A stretch of 64,000 nucleotides of DNA from positions 186,001-250,000 of the forward strand of contig NZ_JAVJSE010000010.1 in the NCBI RefSeq assembly GCF_040219615.1, given 5' to 3'. This DNA comes from Thalassobaculum_A sp040219615. Its GTDB lineage: Bacteria > Pseudomonadota > Alphaproteobacteria > Thalassobaculales > Thalassobaculaceae. The notes below the pieces were generated by a model that searched no databases, was not told the origin of the DNA, and saw only the letters and a program-made list of their open reading frames with translations. The position numbers were made by a program, and so were the translations under genes. Below, piece after piece: positions 45,605-53,364 of this stretch; positions within the stretch are counted from its first letter, which is position 1, and each line of letters begins with the position of its first letter.

Positions 45605-45639
45605 TAGGCCCGGAAGGAAAACCTTCCGGGCCTATTTGT
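45605..45639 (+). terminator. Rho-independent terminator
   Basis: TAGGCCCGGAAGG-AAAA-CCTTCCGGGCCTA is a perfect 13-base-pair stem with a 4-base loop (45605-45634), followed by TTTGT. It ends the transporter transcript. It is the clearest intrinsic terminator in the window. Confidence 0.88.
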
Positions 45640-45768
45640 ACTCGCGTCTCGAACCGGGCATCAGGTGGGGAGAGGGGGACGTGCCCCAGTCCGAAAGCAC
45701 TTTGACTATAGGCCCTCCTGTTGTAAGGTCAATCAGAAATTTTTGTTTCCGTTCGGAAGGCGATAGCG

Positions 45769-46002
45769 ATGCAGCGAAGGGTCTTCACCCGACGTCGCCA
45801 CGCCGAGACGAAAGCCCGACGCCGGCTGCGTCTCTGCGCCTGGGTCGGGGTTCCAGCGACGTTAACCATAATTGCAGTCGAAGCCTTCGGTAACGCCGGT
45901 CTGCCGGCCGCCGGGGCCTCGGCTTTCGCGGTCGTGGCACTGGCCTACAGCACCTCGGTGTACCGGGTGCACGACCTCACGGGCGAGTGGCAGTTCTTCT
46001 GA
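45769..46002 (+). CDS. Small hypothetical membrane protein
   Basis: 77 residues. A basic N-terminus (RRVFTRRRHAETKARRRLRL) precedes two short hydrophobic stretches (about 25-38 and 46-60), ending VYRVHDLTGEWQFF. ATG at 45769 has GGAAGG 7 bases upstream. The leader (45690-45760) is unusually AT-rich for this genome, with a TTGACT (45702-45707) that could be a -35. No family recognised. Coding status is supported by the ribosome site and isolated position, not by homology. Confidence 0.55.
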   Translation: MQRRVFTRRRHAETKARRRLRLCAWVGVPATLTIIAVEAFGNAGLPAAGASAFAVVALAYSTSVYRVHDLTGEWQFF

Positions 46003-46028
46003 CACGGCTTCCGAAGGCAAACGCCCGT

Positions 46029-46052
46029 CGGCCTCGGGAACGCCGGAGGCCG
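46029..46052. terminator. Hairpin in the gap between the small protein gene and leuD
   Basis: CGGCCTC (46029-46035) and GAGGCCG (46046-46052) pair perfectly around a 10-base loop. The hairpin lies between two convergent genes. There is no T-run; a role in 3'-end formation is only possible. Confidence 0.35.
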
Positions 46053-46139
46053 CTCCGACAGTTCGACCGCACGTCGACGGCCGCGACGCCCGCACGCTTT
46101 ACATTCTGAAAGTCCGGAAGCGTATCGGGCTGCTGAACC

Positions 46140-46757
46140 TCAGGCGGCGGGCGCCCGCCACGGCCGCGCGCGGCGGTCGTCCCGCTCGAAGGCGGCGATC
46201 GCGTCGGCATGGGCCAGCGTCAGGTCGATGTCGTCGGTCCCCGCCAGCAGGCAGCTTCGATGGAAGGCGTCGATCTCGAACGGCACCGGCGCGGCGTTCG
46301 CCGGCCGCACGGTCCGGGTCTCAAGGTCGACGGTCAGCGGCGCCGACGGGTCGGCCTCGGCGATCGCCCACAGCCGCTCGACGGTCTCGATCGGCAGGCG
46401 GATCGGCAGCAGACCGTTCTTGATGGCGTTGGAGTAGAAGATGTCGCCGAAGCTGGGGGCGATCACCACCCGTATGCCGGCGTCGACCAGGGCGTAGACC
46501 GCGCCTTCGCGCGACGAGCCGCCCCCGAAGTTGCGGTCGGCCACCAGGATCGGGGCGCCGGCCCAGCGCGGGTCGTTCAGCGGGAAGCCCGGCCGCAGGC
46601 CGCCGTCGGCGTCGCGCCGGACGTCGTGGAACAGGTAGTTGTCGTAGCCGTCGCTGCGCGGCTTGCGCAGGAACCGGCCGGGCAGCAGCTGGTCGGTGTC
46701 GACATTGGCCAGCCGCAGCGGGACCGCCGGGGCGGTCAGGGTTCCGAACGGGGTCAT
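46140..46757 (-). CDS. leuD: 3-isopropylmalate dehydratase small subunit
   Basis: 205 residues; swivel domain of isopropylmalate isomerase in leucine synthesis. Signatures: NVDTDQLLPGRFL, NDPRWAGAPILVADRNFGGG followed by SSREGAV, and FGDIFYSNAIKNGLLPI. Start ATG 46757 with GAGGGA in the adjoining tandem repeat as its ribosome site. Downstream of leuC in the same operon. Confidence 0.95.
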   Translation of the reverse strand: MTPFGTLTAPAVPLRLANVDTDQLLPGRFLRKPRSDGYDNYLFHDVRRDADGGLRPGFPLNDPRWAGAPILVADRNFGGGSSREGAVYALVDAGIRVVIAPSFGDIFYSNAIKNGLLPIRLPIETVERLWAIAEADPSAPLTVDLETRTVRPANAAPVPFEIDAFHRSCLLAGTDDIDLTLAHADAIAAFERDDRRARPWRAPAA

Positions 46758-46799
46758 GCCAGATCCCTCACGCCAAGTCCCTCACGCCAACTCCCTCAC
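46758..46799. repeat. Three 14-base tandem repeats across the leuC/leuD junction
   Basis: Three head-to-tail units on the coding strand: GTGAGGGAGTTGGC, GTGAGGGACTTGGC, GTGAGGGATCTGGC (46799 down to 46758). The first encodes the last residues of leuC. The leuC stop TGA falls in the second, and the third supplies the leuD ribosome site and abuts its ATG. Since 14 is not a multiple of 3, a change in unit number would shift the leuC end or the spacing to leuD. Confidence 0.9.
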
Positions 46800-48179
46800 A
46801 TCGGTGAGCCTTCCGGTCACGGCCGCCGCCGCCGCCATCGCCGGGCTCATCAGGTGGGTGCGCGCGCCCGGCCCCTGGCGGCCGCGGAAGTTGCGGTTGG
46901 TGGTCGAGGCGCAGCGCTGCCCGGGCGCCACCATGTCGCCGTTGGTGGCGGCGCACATCGAGCAGCCGGAATCCAGCCACTCGGCGCCGGCCGCCGTGAA
47001 CACCCGGTCCAGCCCCTCGGCCTCGGCCGCCCGCTTCACCGCCGACGACCCCGGCACCACCATCAGCGGCACCGCCGCCCGCCGGTCCTTCAGCACCGCC
47101 GCGGCGGCCCGCAGGTCGCCGAGCCGGGCGTTGGTGCAGGAGCCGATGAACACCCGGTCGACCGCGATGCCGCTCAGCGGCGTGCCGGGCGCCAGGTCCA
47201 TGTAGGCGAGCGCCGCCTCCAGGGTTGCCCGCCGCCCGGCATCCGGCTCGGCCGCCGGGTCCGGCACCGTGGCGGTGACCGGCAGCGCATGCTCCGGGCT
47301 GGTCCCCCAGGTCACGGTCGGCGCGACCGCCGCGGCGTCGAGTGCCACCTCCCGGTCGAAGGCGGCGCCGGGATCGCTGGCCAGGCTGCGCCAGTCGGCG
47401 ACCGCGGCGTCCCAGTCGGCGCCCTGCGGGGCATGGCGGCGGCCGTGCAGCCAGTCGTAGGTGGTGTCGTCGGGCGCGATCATGCCGGCCCGGCCGCCGG
47501 CCTCGATGGTCATATTGCAGACCGTCATGCGCGCTTCCATCGACAGCGCGCGGATCGCCTCGCCGGCGTATTCGACCACATGGCCGGCGGCCCCGTCGGC
47601 GCCGATCCGGGCGATCACGGCGAGAATCAGGTCCTTGGCGGTGACATGGGCCCCGAGCCGTCCGTCGACCGTGATGCGCAGGGTGCGAGGCCGCTTCTGC
47701 CACAGTGCCTGGGTCGCCAGCACGTGGGCGACCTCGGACGCGCCGATCCCGAAGGCCAGCGCCCCGAAGGCGCCGTGGGTCGAGGTGTGGCTGTCGCCGC
47801 AGACCAGGGTGATGCCGGGCTGGGTCAACCCGAGTTCGGGGGCGACCACGTGCACGATGCCCTGGTCCGGGTCGTCCAGGCCGAACAGCCGCACGCCGTT
47901 GGCCGCGGCATTCTGTCCCAGCAGCCGGATCATGGTGGCGATCTCGGGGTCGCGGGCGCCGGCGGCGCGGTCGCGGGTCGGCACGTAGTGGTCGGCGACC
48001 GCGAAGGTCAGGTCCGGGCGCCGCACCTTGCGGCCGGAACGCGCCAGCTTGTCGAAGGCATGGAACGAGCCCTCGTGGCAGAGATGACGGTCGATCCACA
48101 GCAGCGCCTGGCCGTCGTCGCGCTCGACGATGCGGTGCTGGCGCCAGATCTTCTCGAACAGGGTGGTGGGCGATGTCAT
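46782..48179 (-). CDS. leuC: 3-isopropylmalate dehydratase large subunit
   Basis: 465 residues; isomerises 2- to 3-isopropylmalate. The 4Fe-4S cysteines are in FIGSCTNARLGDL and SGCSMCAATNGDM. N-terminal TLFEKIWRQHRIVERDDGQA and HEGSFHAFDKL and C-terminal STTNRNFRGRQGPGARTHLM blocks are typical. The C-terminus (VRELA) is encoded by the 14-base tandem repeat. First gene of leuCD, divergent from a PAS-domain gene. Confidence 0.96.
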   Translation of the reverse strand: MTSPTTLFEKIWRQHRIVERDDGQALLWIDRHLCHEGSFHAFDKLARSGRKVRRPDLTFAVADHYVPTRDRAAGARDPEIATMIRLLGQNAAANGVRLFGLDDPDQGIVHVVAPELGLTQPGITLVCGDSHTSTHGAFGALAFGIGASEVAHVLATQALWQKRPRTLRITVDGRLGAHVTAKDLILAVIARIGADGAAGHVVEYAGEAIRALSMEARMTVCNMTIEAGGRAGMIAPDDTTYDWLHGRRHAPQGADWDAAVADWRSLASDPGAAFDREVALDAAAVAPTVTWGTSPEHALPVTATVPDPAAEPDAGRRATLEAALAYMDLAPGTPLSGIAVDRVFIGSCTNARLGDLRAAAAVLKDRRAAVPLMVVPGSSAVKRAAEAEGLDRVFTAAGAEWLDSGCSMCAATNGDMVAPGQRCASTTNRNFRGRQGPGARTHLMSPAMAAAAAVTGRLTDVRELA

Positions 48180-48311
48180 GGCAGGAGGGTAGCGGGTGCG
48201 CGGTTCCAGGCAAGAGGCACTGGAGCGCGCTTCTTAACCTGCCCTCTTAACGGAACCTTTGGACTTCGCTGGCAGAGTCCCGCTCACCCCGATCACCCGG
48301 AGAGCCGCCCG

Positions 48312-48857
48312 ATGGCGCTTGCATTCGACAGCCCGGACCCGTCGTTCCCGGAGTCCGCCGCCCCGTTCGGCGGCCAGCTCTGCCCGCTGGGCGAAGTGCT
48401 GTACGGCTACTGGCTGGACATCCATCCCGGCGGCGACCTTCTGCCCGGCCGCCAGCACTTCGATCCGATCGACCTGGGATCGCGGTGCCCGCAGCTGCTG
48501 CAGCACCTGTGGCTGGTCGACGTCGAGCCGGCGCCGCGGCGCTTCAGGCTGCGGCTGGTCGGCAGCGCGGTCTACATGACCTCGCCGTTCGCCCGGGCCG
48601 GCCACTATATCGACGAGTTCATCGACCCGGCCTCGCGCGCCGAGACCCTGCAGACCTCGTTCACCCGCCTGGTCGAGAGCCGGCAGCCGGAGTTCCGGCG
48701 CGGCCGGCCGCGGATCGCCGCGAACCGCCACGCCAAGGAACTGACCCGGCTCAGCCTGCCGCTGGCCGGCGACGGCGAGACCGTCGACGTGATCGTGAAC
48801 ATCACCACCTACGCCTGGGCGACCATCGACAGACCGGACTTCCGGCGCGCCGGCTGA
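48312..48857 (+). CDS. PAS domain-containing protein (PAS_5 type), copy 2 of 4
   Basis: 181 residues, soluble. It follows the same order as the other three copies: YGYWLDIHPGGDLLPGRQHF, PIDLGSRCPQLLQHLWLVDV, then APRRFRLRLVGSAVYM and a closing strand RLSLPLAGDGETVDVIVNIT. The N-terminal 25 residues are extra compared with copies 3 and 4. No output domain. Divergent from leuC and convergent with cobU, so it is a single-gene unit. Ligand and role unknown. Confidence 0.75.
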   Translation: MALAFDSPDPSFPESAAPFGGQLCPLGEVLYGYWLDIHPGGDLLPGRQHFDPIDLGSRCPQLLQHLWLVDVEPAPRRFRLRLVGSAVYMTSPFARAGHYIDEFIDPASRAETLQTSFTRLVESRQPEFRRGRPRIAANRHAKELTRLSLPLAGDGETVDVIVNITTYAWATIDRPDFRRAG

Positions 48858-48864
48858 CCCGGCC

Positions 48865-49395
48865 CTAGTCCTTCACCTCCTTCACCACCACCGGGATCCC
48901 GGCGACCACCAGCTCGACCCGGCCGGCCCGCGCCGCCAGTTCCTGGTGCAGCCGGCCGGCATGGTCGCGGAAATCGCGCGCCATGCGATTCTCCGGCACG
49001 ATTCCGAGCCCGACCTCGTTGGCGACCAGCACCAGGCCGGCCGCCATGCCGCCGTCGAGCCCGGCCAGCAGCCGCTCGAACTCCGGCTCGACCGGCCACT
49101 CGTGGACCATCAGGTTGCCGACCCAGGTGGTCAGGCACTCGACCAGCACCGTGCGCCCGGCCACGGCCTCGCGGGTCAGCGCCGCCGGCAGGTCCAGCGG
49201 CTCCTCGACGGTGACCCAGCCGCGGCCTTCCCGGTCGGCCCGGTGCCGGGCGACCCGCTCGCGCATCTCGTCGTCGAACGGCTCGGCGGTCGCCAGGTAG
49301 ACCGGGTCGCCGCCCCATTCCAGGGCGAGCGCCTCGGCCCGGCGCGACTTGCCGGACCGGGCGCCGCCGAGAATCAGCGCCAGCCTTCCGCTCAT
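48865..49395 (-). CDS. cobU: Bifunctional adenosylcobinamide kinase / guanylyltransferase
   Basis: 176 residues; phosphorylates adenosylcobinamide and activates it with GMP (also called CobP). P-loop LILGGARSGKSRRAE at the N-terminus, then YLATAEPFDDEMRERVARHR and LVANEVGLGIVPENRMARDF are signatures. Its ATG overlaps the stop of the thiolase-like gene (ATGA), an unexpected coupling since that gene is unrelated to cobalamin. Confidence 0.95.
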   Translation of the reverse strand: MSGRLALILGGARSGKSRRAEALALEWGGDPVYLATAEPFDDEMRERVARHRADREGRGWVTVEEPLDLPAALTREAVAGRTVLVECLTTWVGNLMVHEWPVEPEFERLLAGLDGGMAAGLVLVANEVGLGIVPENRMARDFRDHAGRLHQELAARAGRVELVVAGIPVVVKEVKD

Positions 49396-50549
49396 AGCGT
49401 GGCGGCGGTGCCGAGCAGCGCCGTCGACTCGTGGGCGAACATGCCGCCGTTGCCGTGGGCGAGGCCGACCGTCGCGCCCTTCACCTGGCGCTCGCCGCAC
49501 TCGCCGCGCAGCTGCCGCACCGCCTCGATGGTGGTGAAGATCCCGAGCATGCCGGGATGGGTGCAGGACAGCCCGCCGCCATAGGTGTTGAACGGCAGGT
49601 CGCCGCCGGGCCGCAGCCGGCCGTCGCCGACGAACGCCCCGCCCTCGCCCTTCGGGCAGAAGCCGAGATCCTCCAGCAGCATGACCGCGTTGATGGTGAA
49701 GGCGTCGTAGACCTGCACCACGTCGACCTCGGCCGGAGTCAGCCCGGCCATCGCGAACGCCGTCCGCCCGCTCTGCACCGCCGCCGTGGTGGTGAGGTCC
49801 GGCATCATCGAGTACTGCCGGTGGGTGTGGCCACCGGCGCAGCCCAGCAGGTAGACCGGGTCCTTCCTGAGGTCCCTGGCCCGGTCGGCGCGGGTCATCA
49901 CGATGGCGCCGCCGCCGTCGGTCACCAGGCAGCAGTCGCGCACGGTCAGCGGGTCGCACACCATGCGGGACCCCAGCACGTCTTCGGCGGTCAGCGGGTC
50001 GCGCATGAACGCCTCCGGGTTCATCGCCGCCCACATCCGCGCCGCCACCGCCACCTCGGCCAGCTGCTCGCGCGACGTGCCGTAGTCGTGCATGTGGCGG
50101 GCCGCCGACATGGCGTAGCCGGCGATCGGCGAGCGCAGCCGGTACGGCTTCTCGTAGGGCAGGTTCTCGCCGCCCGAAGGCGAGTGCAGCTTGCCGGCGG
50201 CCGAGCGCTGGTTGGAGCCGTAGACGATCAGGGCGACGTCGCACAGCCCGTTCTCCAGCGCCAGCGCCGCGTGCAGCATCTGGATCACCGCCGACGATCC
50301 GCCGACGATGGTGGCTTCCGAGAACCGCGGCTGGATGCCGAGATACTCGCCGTAGGTCAGGGCCGGGAACACCGCGTGCATGGACACCGCGAACAGCCCG
50401 TCGACGTCCTTCAGGGTCAGGCCGGCATCGGCCAGGGCCGCGCGCGCCGAGGCCGCCGCGATCTCCATGTGCGACCAGCCCGGCGCCTCGCCGAGATGCG
50501 CCGTGGCGGCACCCACGACCGCCGTCTTGCCACGCAGGTACCAGGTCAT
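49392..50549 (-). CDS. Thiolase-like protein (SCP2/lipid-transfer type) lacking catalytic Cys
   Basis: 385 residues, thiolase fold. Family blocks: VVGAATAHLGEAPGWSHMEI, then TYGGGLSCTHPGMLG with the conserved His. The position of the nucleophilic Cys reads ATIVGGSSAVIQML, and the C-terminal Cys position reads LAHGNGGMFA, so both cysteines are absent. Such proteins pair with DUF35 partners; some are aldolases acting on acyl-CoA. It overlaps the DUF35 gene by four bases upstream. Substrate unknown; classical thiolase activity is unlikely. Confidence 0.85.
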   Translation of the reverse strand: MTWYLRGKTAVVGAATAHLGEAPGWSHMEIAAASARAALADAGLTLKDVDGLFAVSMHAVFPALTYGEYLGIQPRFSEATIVGGSSAVIQMLHAALALENGLCDVALIVYGSNQRSAAGKLHSPSGGENLPYEKPYRLRSPIAGYAMSAARHMHDYGTSREQLAEVAVAARMWAAMNPEAFMRDPLTAEDVLGSRMVCDPLTVRDCCLVTDGGGAIVMTRADRARDLRKDPVYLLGCAGGHTHRQYSMMPDLTTTAAVQSGRTAFAMAGLTPAEVDVVQVYDAFTINAVMLLEDLGFCPKGEGGAFVGDGRLRPGGDLPFNTYGGGLSCTHPGMLGIFTTIEAVRQLRGECGERQVKGATVGLAHGNGGMFAHESTALLGTAATL

Positions 50550-50944
50550 CGGCCGTCGCCTCCCGCCGGGTCGAACACCACGATCGTGTCGCCGTCCTGA
50601 TCGGCAAGACGGGCGGCCACCGGCATGCCGATGCGCACCGCCGCGGGGTCTACGCCCTCGACCCGGCTCATTATCCGCACCCCCTCGGCCAGATCGACCA
50701 GCGCGACGTTGTAGTCGCCGCCATCGGCCGACCGCCGCCGCACCACGGTGGTCGAGTGCACGGTGCCGGCGCCCGACGGCACCACCCAGTCGAACGCCTC
50801 GCCGCCGCAGGCCGGACACATGATGCGCGGCTGGAACACGTGGGCGCCGCAGCCGCGGCACTTCGGGATTCGCCAGTCCTTGGCCGCCAGATAGGCGAAG
50901 TAGGTGGCGTCGGGGCCCTGGTCGGGGGCGTCGGCGACGGTCAT
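50546..50944 (-). CDS. DUF35 zinc-ribbon and OB-fold acyl-CoA-associated protein
   Basis: 132 residues. A zinc ribbon with four cysteines (KCRGCGAHVFQPRIMCPACG) is followed by an OB-fold (GAGTVHSTTVVRRRSADGGD then VALVDLAEGVRIMSRVEG). DUF35 proteins form complexes with thiolase-like enzymes and bind acyl-CoA. Start ATG 50944; its stop overlaps the thiolase-like gene start (ATGA), supporting a complex. Confidence 0.88.
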   Translation of the reverse strand: MTVADAPDQGPDATYFAYLAAKDWRIPKCRGCGAHVFQPRIMCPACGGEAFDWVVPSGAGTVHSTTVVRRRSADGGDYNVALVDLAEGVRIMSRVEGVDPAAVRIGMPVAARLADQDGDTIVVFDPAGGDGR

Positions 50945-51094
50945 GCGGGCTCCTCCCGGCGATCGAGTCGGCCGGCAGGATGGCGCGGACGGCTCGGCGA
51001 GGGAAGTCGCGAAATGCCGTTTCATGCCTTGGCGTTCTCGCGGCCGTTCAAGAGGTATATATCTTACGTATTGCTTATCGATAGGAGATCGGTA

Positions 51095-51313
51095 ATGCCG
51101 GGCCGCAACACCGCCAGGCTGTCGTCCAAGTTTCAGATCTCGATCCCGAAGGCGGTCCGCGCCGAGCGGCACTGGCAGGCGGGCCAGGAGTTCGCCTTCA
51201 TTCCAAAGGGCAAGGGACTGTTGCTGCAACCGGTTCCGACACGGGAGCAGCTCGCCGGATCGGCAAGGGGCGCGCGGACCGAAGACTATCGCGACCGGGA
51301 CGACCGGACCTGA
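51095..51313 (+). CDS. vapB: AbrB/MazE-type antitoxin (VapB-like)
   Basis: 72 residues. An N-terminal swapped-hairpin DNA-binding domain (ARLSSKFQISIPKAVRAERH) is followed by a charged C-terminal tail (RGARTEDYRDRDDRT) that would wrap the toxin. ATG at 51095 with AGGAG 8 bases upstream. The promoter region just before (51053-51083) is strikingly AT-rich, as in many TA operons. Its stop shares a base with the toxin start (TGATG). Confidence 0.88.
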   Translation: MPGRNTARLSSKFQISIPKAVRAERHWQAGQEFAFIPKGKGLLLQPVPTREQLAGSARGARTEDYRDRDDRT

Positions 51314-51690
51314 TGCGGCTGGTCGACACCTCCGCCTGGATCGAGTGGATGGTCGACTCCCCGACCGGGCGGCGGGTGGCCGGCGAACTCCCCGGACGCG
51401 ACCGGTGGCTGGTGCCGACGATCGTGCAGCTCGAACTCGTGAAGTGGCTGACCCGCGAGGTCGGCGAAGAGGCGGCGGACGATGCCCTCGCGTTCACGCA
51501 GACCTGCGTCGTCGCCGTGCTGGACACTTCGGTGGCCGTCGCCGCCGCCGAGACCTGCGCGGCTCTGAAACTGCCGACCGCGGATGCCATCGTCTATGCC
51601 ACCGCAAGGGCGCGTGGTGCCGATCTCCTCACCTGCGACCGGCACTTCGACGGGCTGCCGGGTGTCGTCTACGTCGCGAAGTCGGGTTGA
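51313..51690 (+). CDS. vapC: PIN-domain ribonuclease toxin (VapC-like)
   Basis: 125 residues. The PIN acidic residues are visible: Asp in RLVDTSAWIEWM, Glu in VQLELVKWL, Asp in PTADAIVYATAR and Asp in LLTCDRHFDGL. It probably cleaves RNA when free of its antitoxin. Overlaps the antitoxin gene by one base, and converges on the gamma-glutamyltransferase gene. Confidence 0.9.
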   Translation: MRLVDTSAWIEWMVDSPTGRRVAGELPGRDRWLVPTIVQLELVKWLTREVGEEAADDALAFTQTCVVAVLDTSVAVAAAETCAALKLPTADAIVYATARARGADLLTCDRHFDGLPGVVYVAKSG

Positions 51691-51697
51691 CGTCCCC

Positions 51698-53245
51698 CTA
51701 CACCACCCTGCCCTGGGCCCGCGCCCGCGGGTCGCCGACCGCGGTCGCGGTGCCGTCCGCCTCGACCGCGATGGTCTGGCAGGACGCCATCATCGGGTCG
51801 CGGCCGGGCGAGACGACGAAGTTCAAGCCAAGCCTGGCGGCCAGCGGCTCGGCGATCCCGCGATAGTCGGCGTCGGCCATCAGGGTGTCCTCCTCGGCGT
51901 GCAGGCGCGGCTCGCGCACCGCCTGCTCCAGCGGCACGCCGCGGCCGAGATGGTGGAACACGATCTGCATCAGCGCGGTGACGATCCGGGTCGAGCCCGA
52001 CGCGCCGATCGCCATCGCCGGGCGGTCGCCGTCGAACAGCAGGGTCGGCATCATCGAGCTGGCAGGCCGCTTGCCGGGCGCGACCGAGTTCGGGCTGCCC
52101 TCCCAGGCGTGGAACAGCCGCATCTGGTTGTTCAGCAGGATGCCGGTGCCGGGCACCACCACGCCGGAGTGGTTGTTGTTGGAGTAGGTGATGCAGGCGG
52201 CGTTGCCGGCGGCGTCCATCGCGCACAGGCTGGTGGTCTCGGTGGATTCCCCCCGCGTAGGAATGGGCGCCGGCTTCACGAAGGCCGGATCGCCGAGGCC
52301 GGTGCGGCGGCTCTCGAACATCGCCAGCATGGCGCGGGCGAGCGCCTCGGCCCGGCCCTCGGCGGTATCGGCCACGCCCTGACGTTCCAGCGCCGCCAGA
52401 CCGGCCGCCACCAGCCCGCCCGACGACGGCGGGCTCATGCTGGCGATCCGCCGGCCGTTGTAGGCACCGGTTGCCGGCGCCCGCTCGACCACCCGGTAGC
52501 CGGCGAGGTCGGCGGCGGCGAGAAACCCGTCATGGGCGGCCATGTCGGCCAGGATGCCGGCGGCCAGCGCGCCGCTGTAGAACGCCGCCGGCCCGTGCTC
52601 GGCGATCGCCGCCAGGCTGCGGCCGTAGTCCGGCATCGCCATGCGGTCGCCGGCCTGGAACAGGCTGCCGTCCGGCTTCTTCAGCACCCGCCGGCACTCG
52701 TCGGTGAGGTCCAGCAGGTCGGCGGTCCGGGCCATCCGCAGGGCCGCCTTGGCGGCCACGGTGAAGCCCTCGGAGGCGAGCCGGATCGACGGCGCCAGCA
52801 CGATCCGGCGCGGCAGGGTGCCGAACCGCTCCATCGCCTCGCACAGCCCGGCCGCCGCACCCGGCACCGCCACCGAGCGGTGGCCGTGCTCGTTGTACCG
52901 GCCCTTGACCTTGATCGCGTAGTCGCCGGCCGGCTCGACCGCCTGGTACAGCTCGTAGCGGGCGGCCGCCGGGGCGGTGCCCATGAAGTCCAGGCAGGTG
53001 GTGGTGCCGCTTGCGGCGTGGTGCAGGGTCATGAATCCGCCGGCGCCGAGCCCGCTGTCCAGCGGCTCGACCACGCCCATGGCGAAGGCGCAGGCGATGG
53101 CGGCGTCGATGGCGTTGCCGCCGGCCTCCAGGATCTCGACCCCCGCCTGGGAAGCGTCGGCGTTGCCGCAGGCCACCGCGCCGCGCGTCATGGCCGCGCG
53201 TTCCCAGCCCACCCAGCCGCCGTAGGCGTCGCCACCCTCGGGCAT
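51698..53245 (-). CDS. Gamma-glutamyltransferase family protein
   Basis: 515 residues of the self-processing Ntn-hydrolase family. The large-subunit start has AVACGNADASQAGVEILEAG and GNAIDAAIACAFAMGVVEPL. The nucleophile Thr and cleavage site is in ESTETTSLCAMDAAGNAAC; the usual His after the Thr pair is Ser here. PSSGG and ASSMMPTLLF blocks follow. No signal peptide from the ATG at 53245 (AGGAG 8 bases upstream), so it may be cytoplasmic, unlike the periplasmic E. coli enzyme. It may act on glutathione conjugates or other gamma-glutamyl compounds. Confidence 0.88.
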   Translation of the reverse strand: MPEGGDAYGGWVGWERAAMTRGAVACGNADASQAGVEILEAGGNAIDAAIACAFAMGVVEPLDSGLGAGGFMTLHHAASGTTTCLDFMGTAPAAARYELYQAVEPAGDYAIKVKGRYNEHGHRSVAVPGAAAGLCEAMERFGTLPRRIVLAPSIRLASEGFTVAAKAALRMARTADLLDLTDECRRVLKKPDGSLFQAGDRMAMPDYGRSLAAIAEHGPAAFYSGALAAGILADMAAHDGFLAAADLAGYRVVERAPATGAYNGRRIASMSPPSSGGLVAAGLAALERQGVADTAEGRAEALARAMLAMFESRRTGLGDPAFVKPAPIPTRGESTETTSLCAMDAAGNAACITYSNNNHSGVVVPGTGILLNNQMRLFHAWEGSPNSVAPGKRPASSMMPTLLFDGDRPAMAIGASGSTRIVTALMQIVFHHLGRGVPLEQAVREPRLHAEEDTLMADADYRGIAEPLAARLGLNFVVSPGRDPMMASCQTIAVEADGTATAVGDPRARAQGRVV

Positions 53246-53364
53246 CGTCGTTCTCCTGTTGCATGGACGCCCGCGAAGCTGGACAAACCGCCTCGCCGGA
53301 CACAAGTTCGGACGGTCGCCGGATCCGGCGACTCTTCCGGATGCTACACCCAAGAGGCCGACCC

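Noticed and set aside
43532..49395. Cobalamin riboswitch near cbiB or cobU
   Set aside because: Upstream gaps are too short or occupied by overlapping genes, and no B12-box-like sequence was seen.
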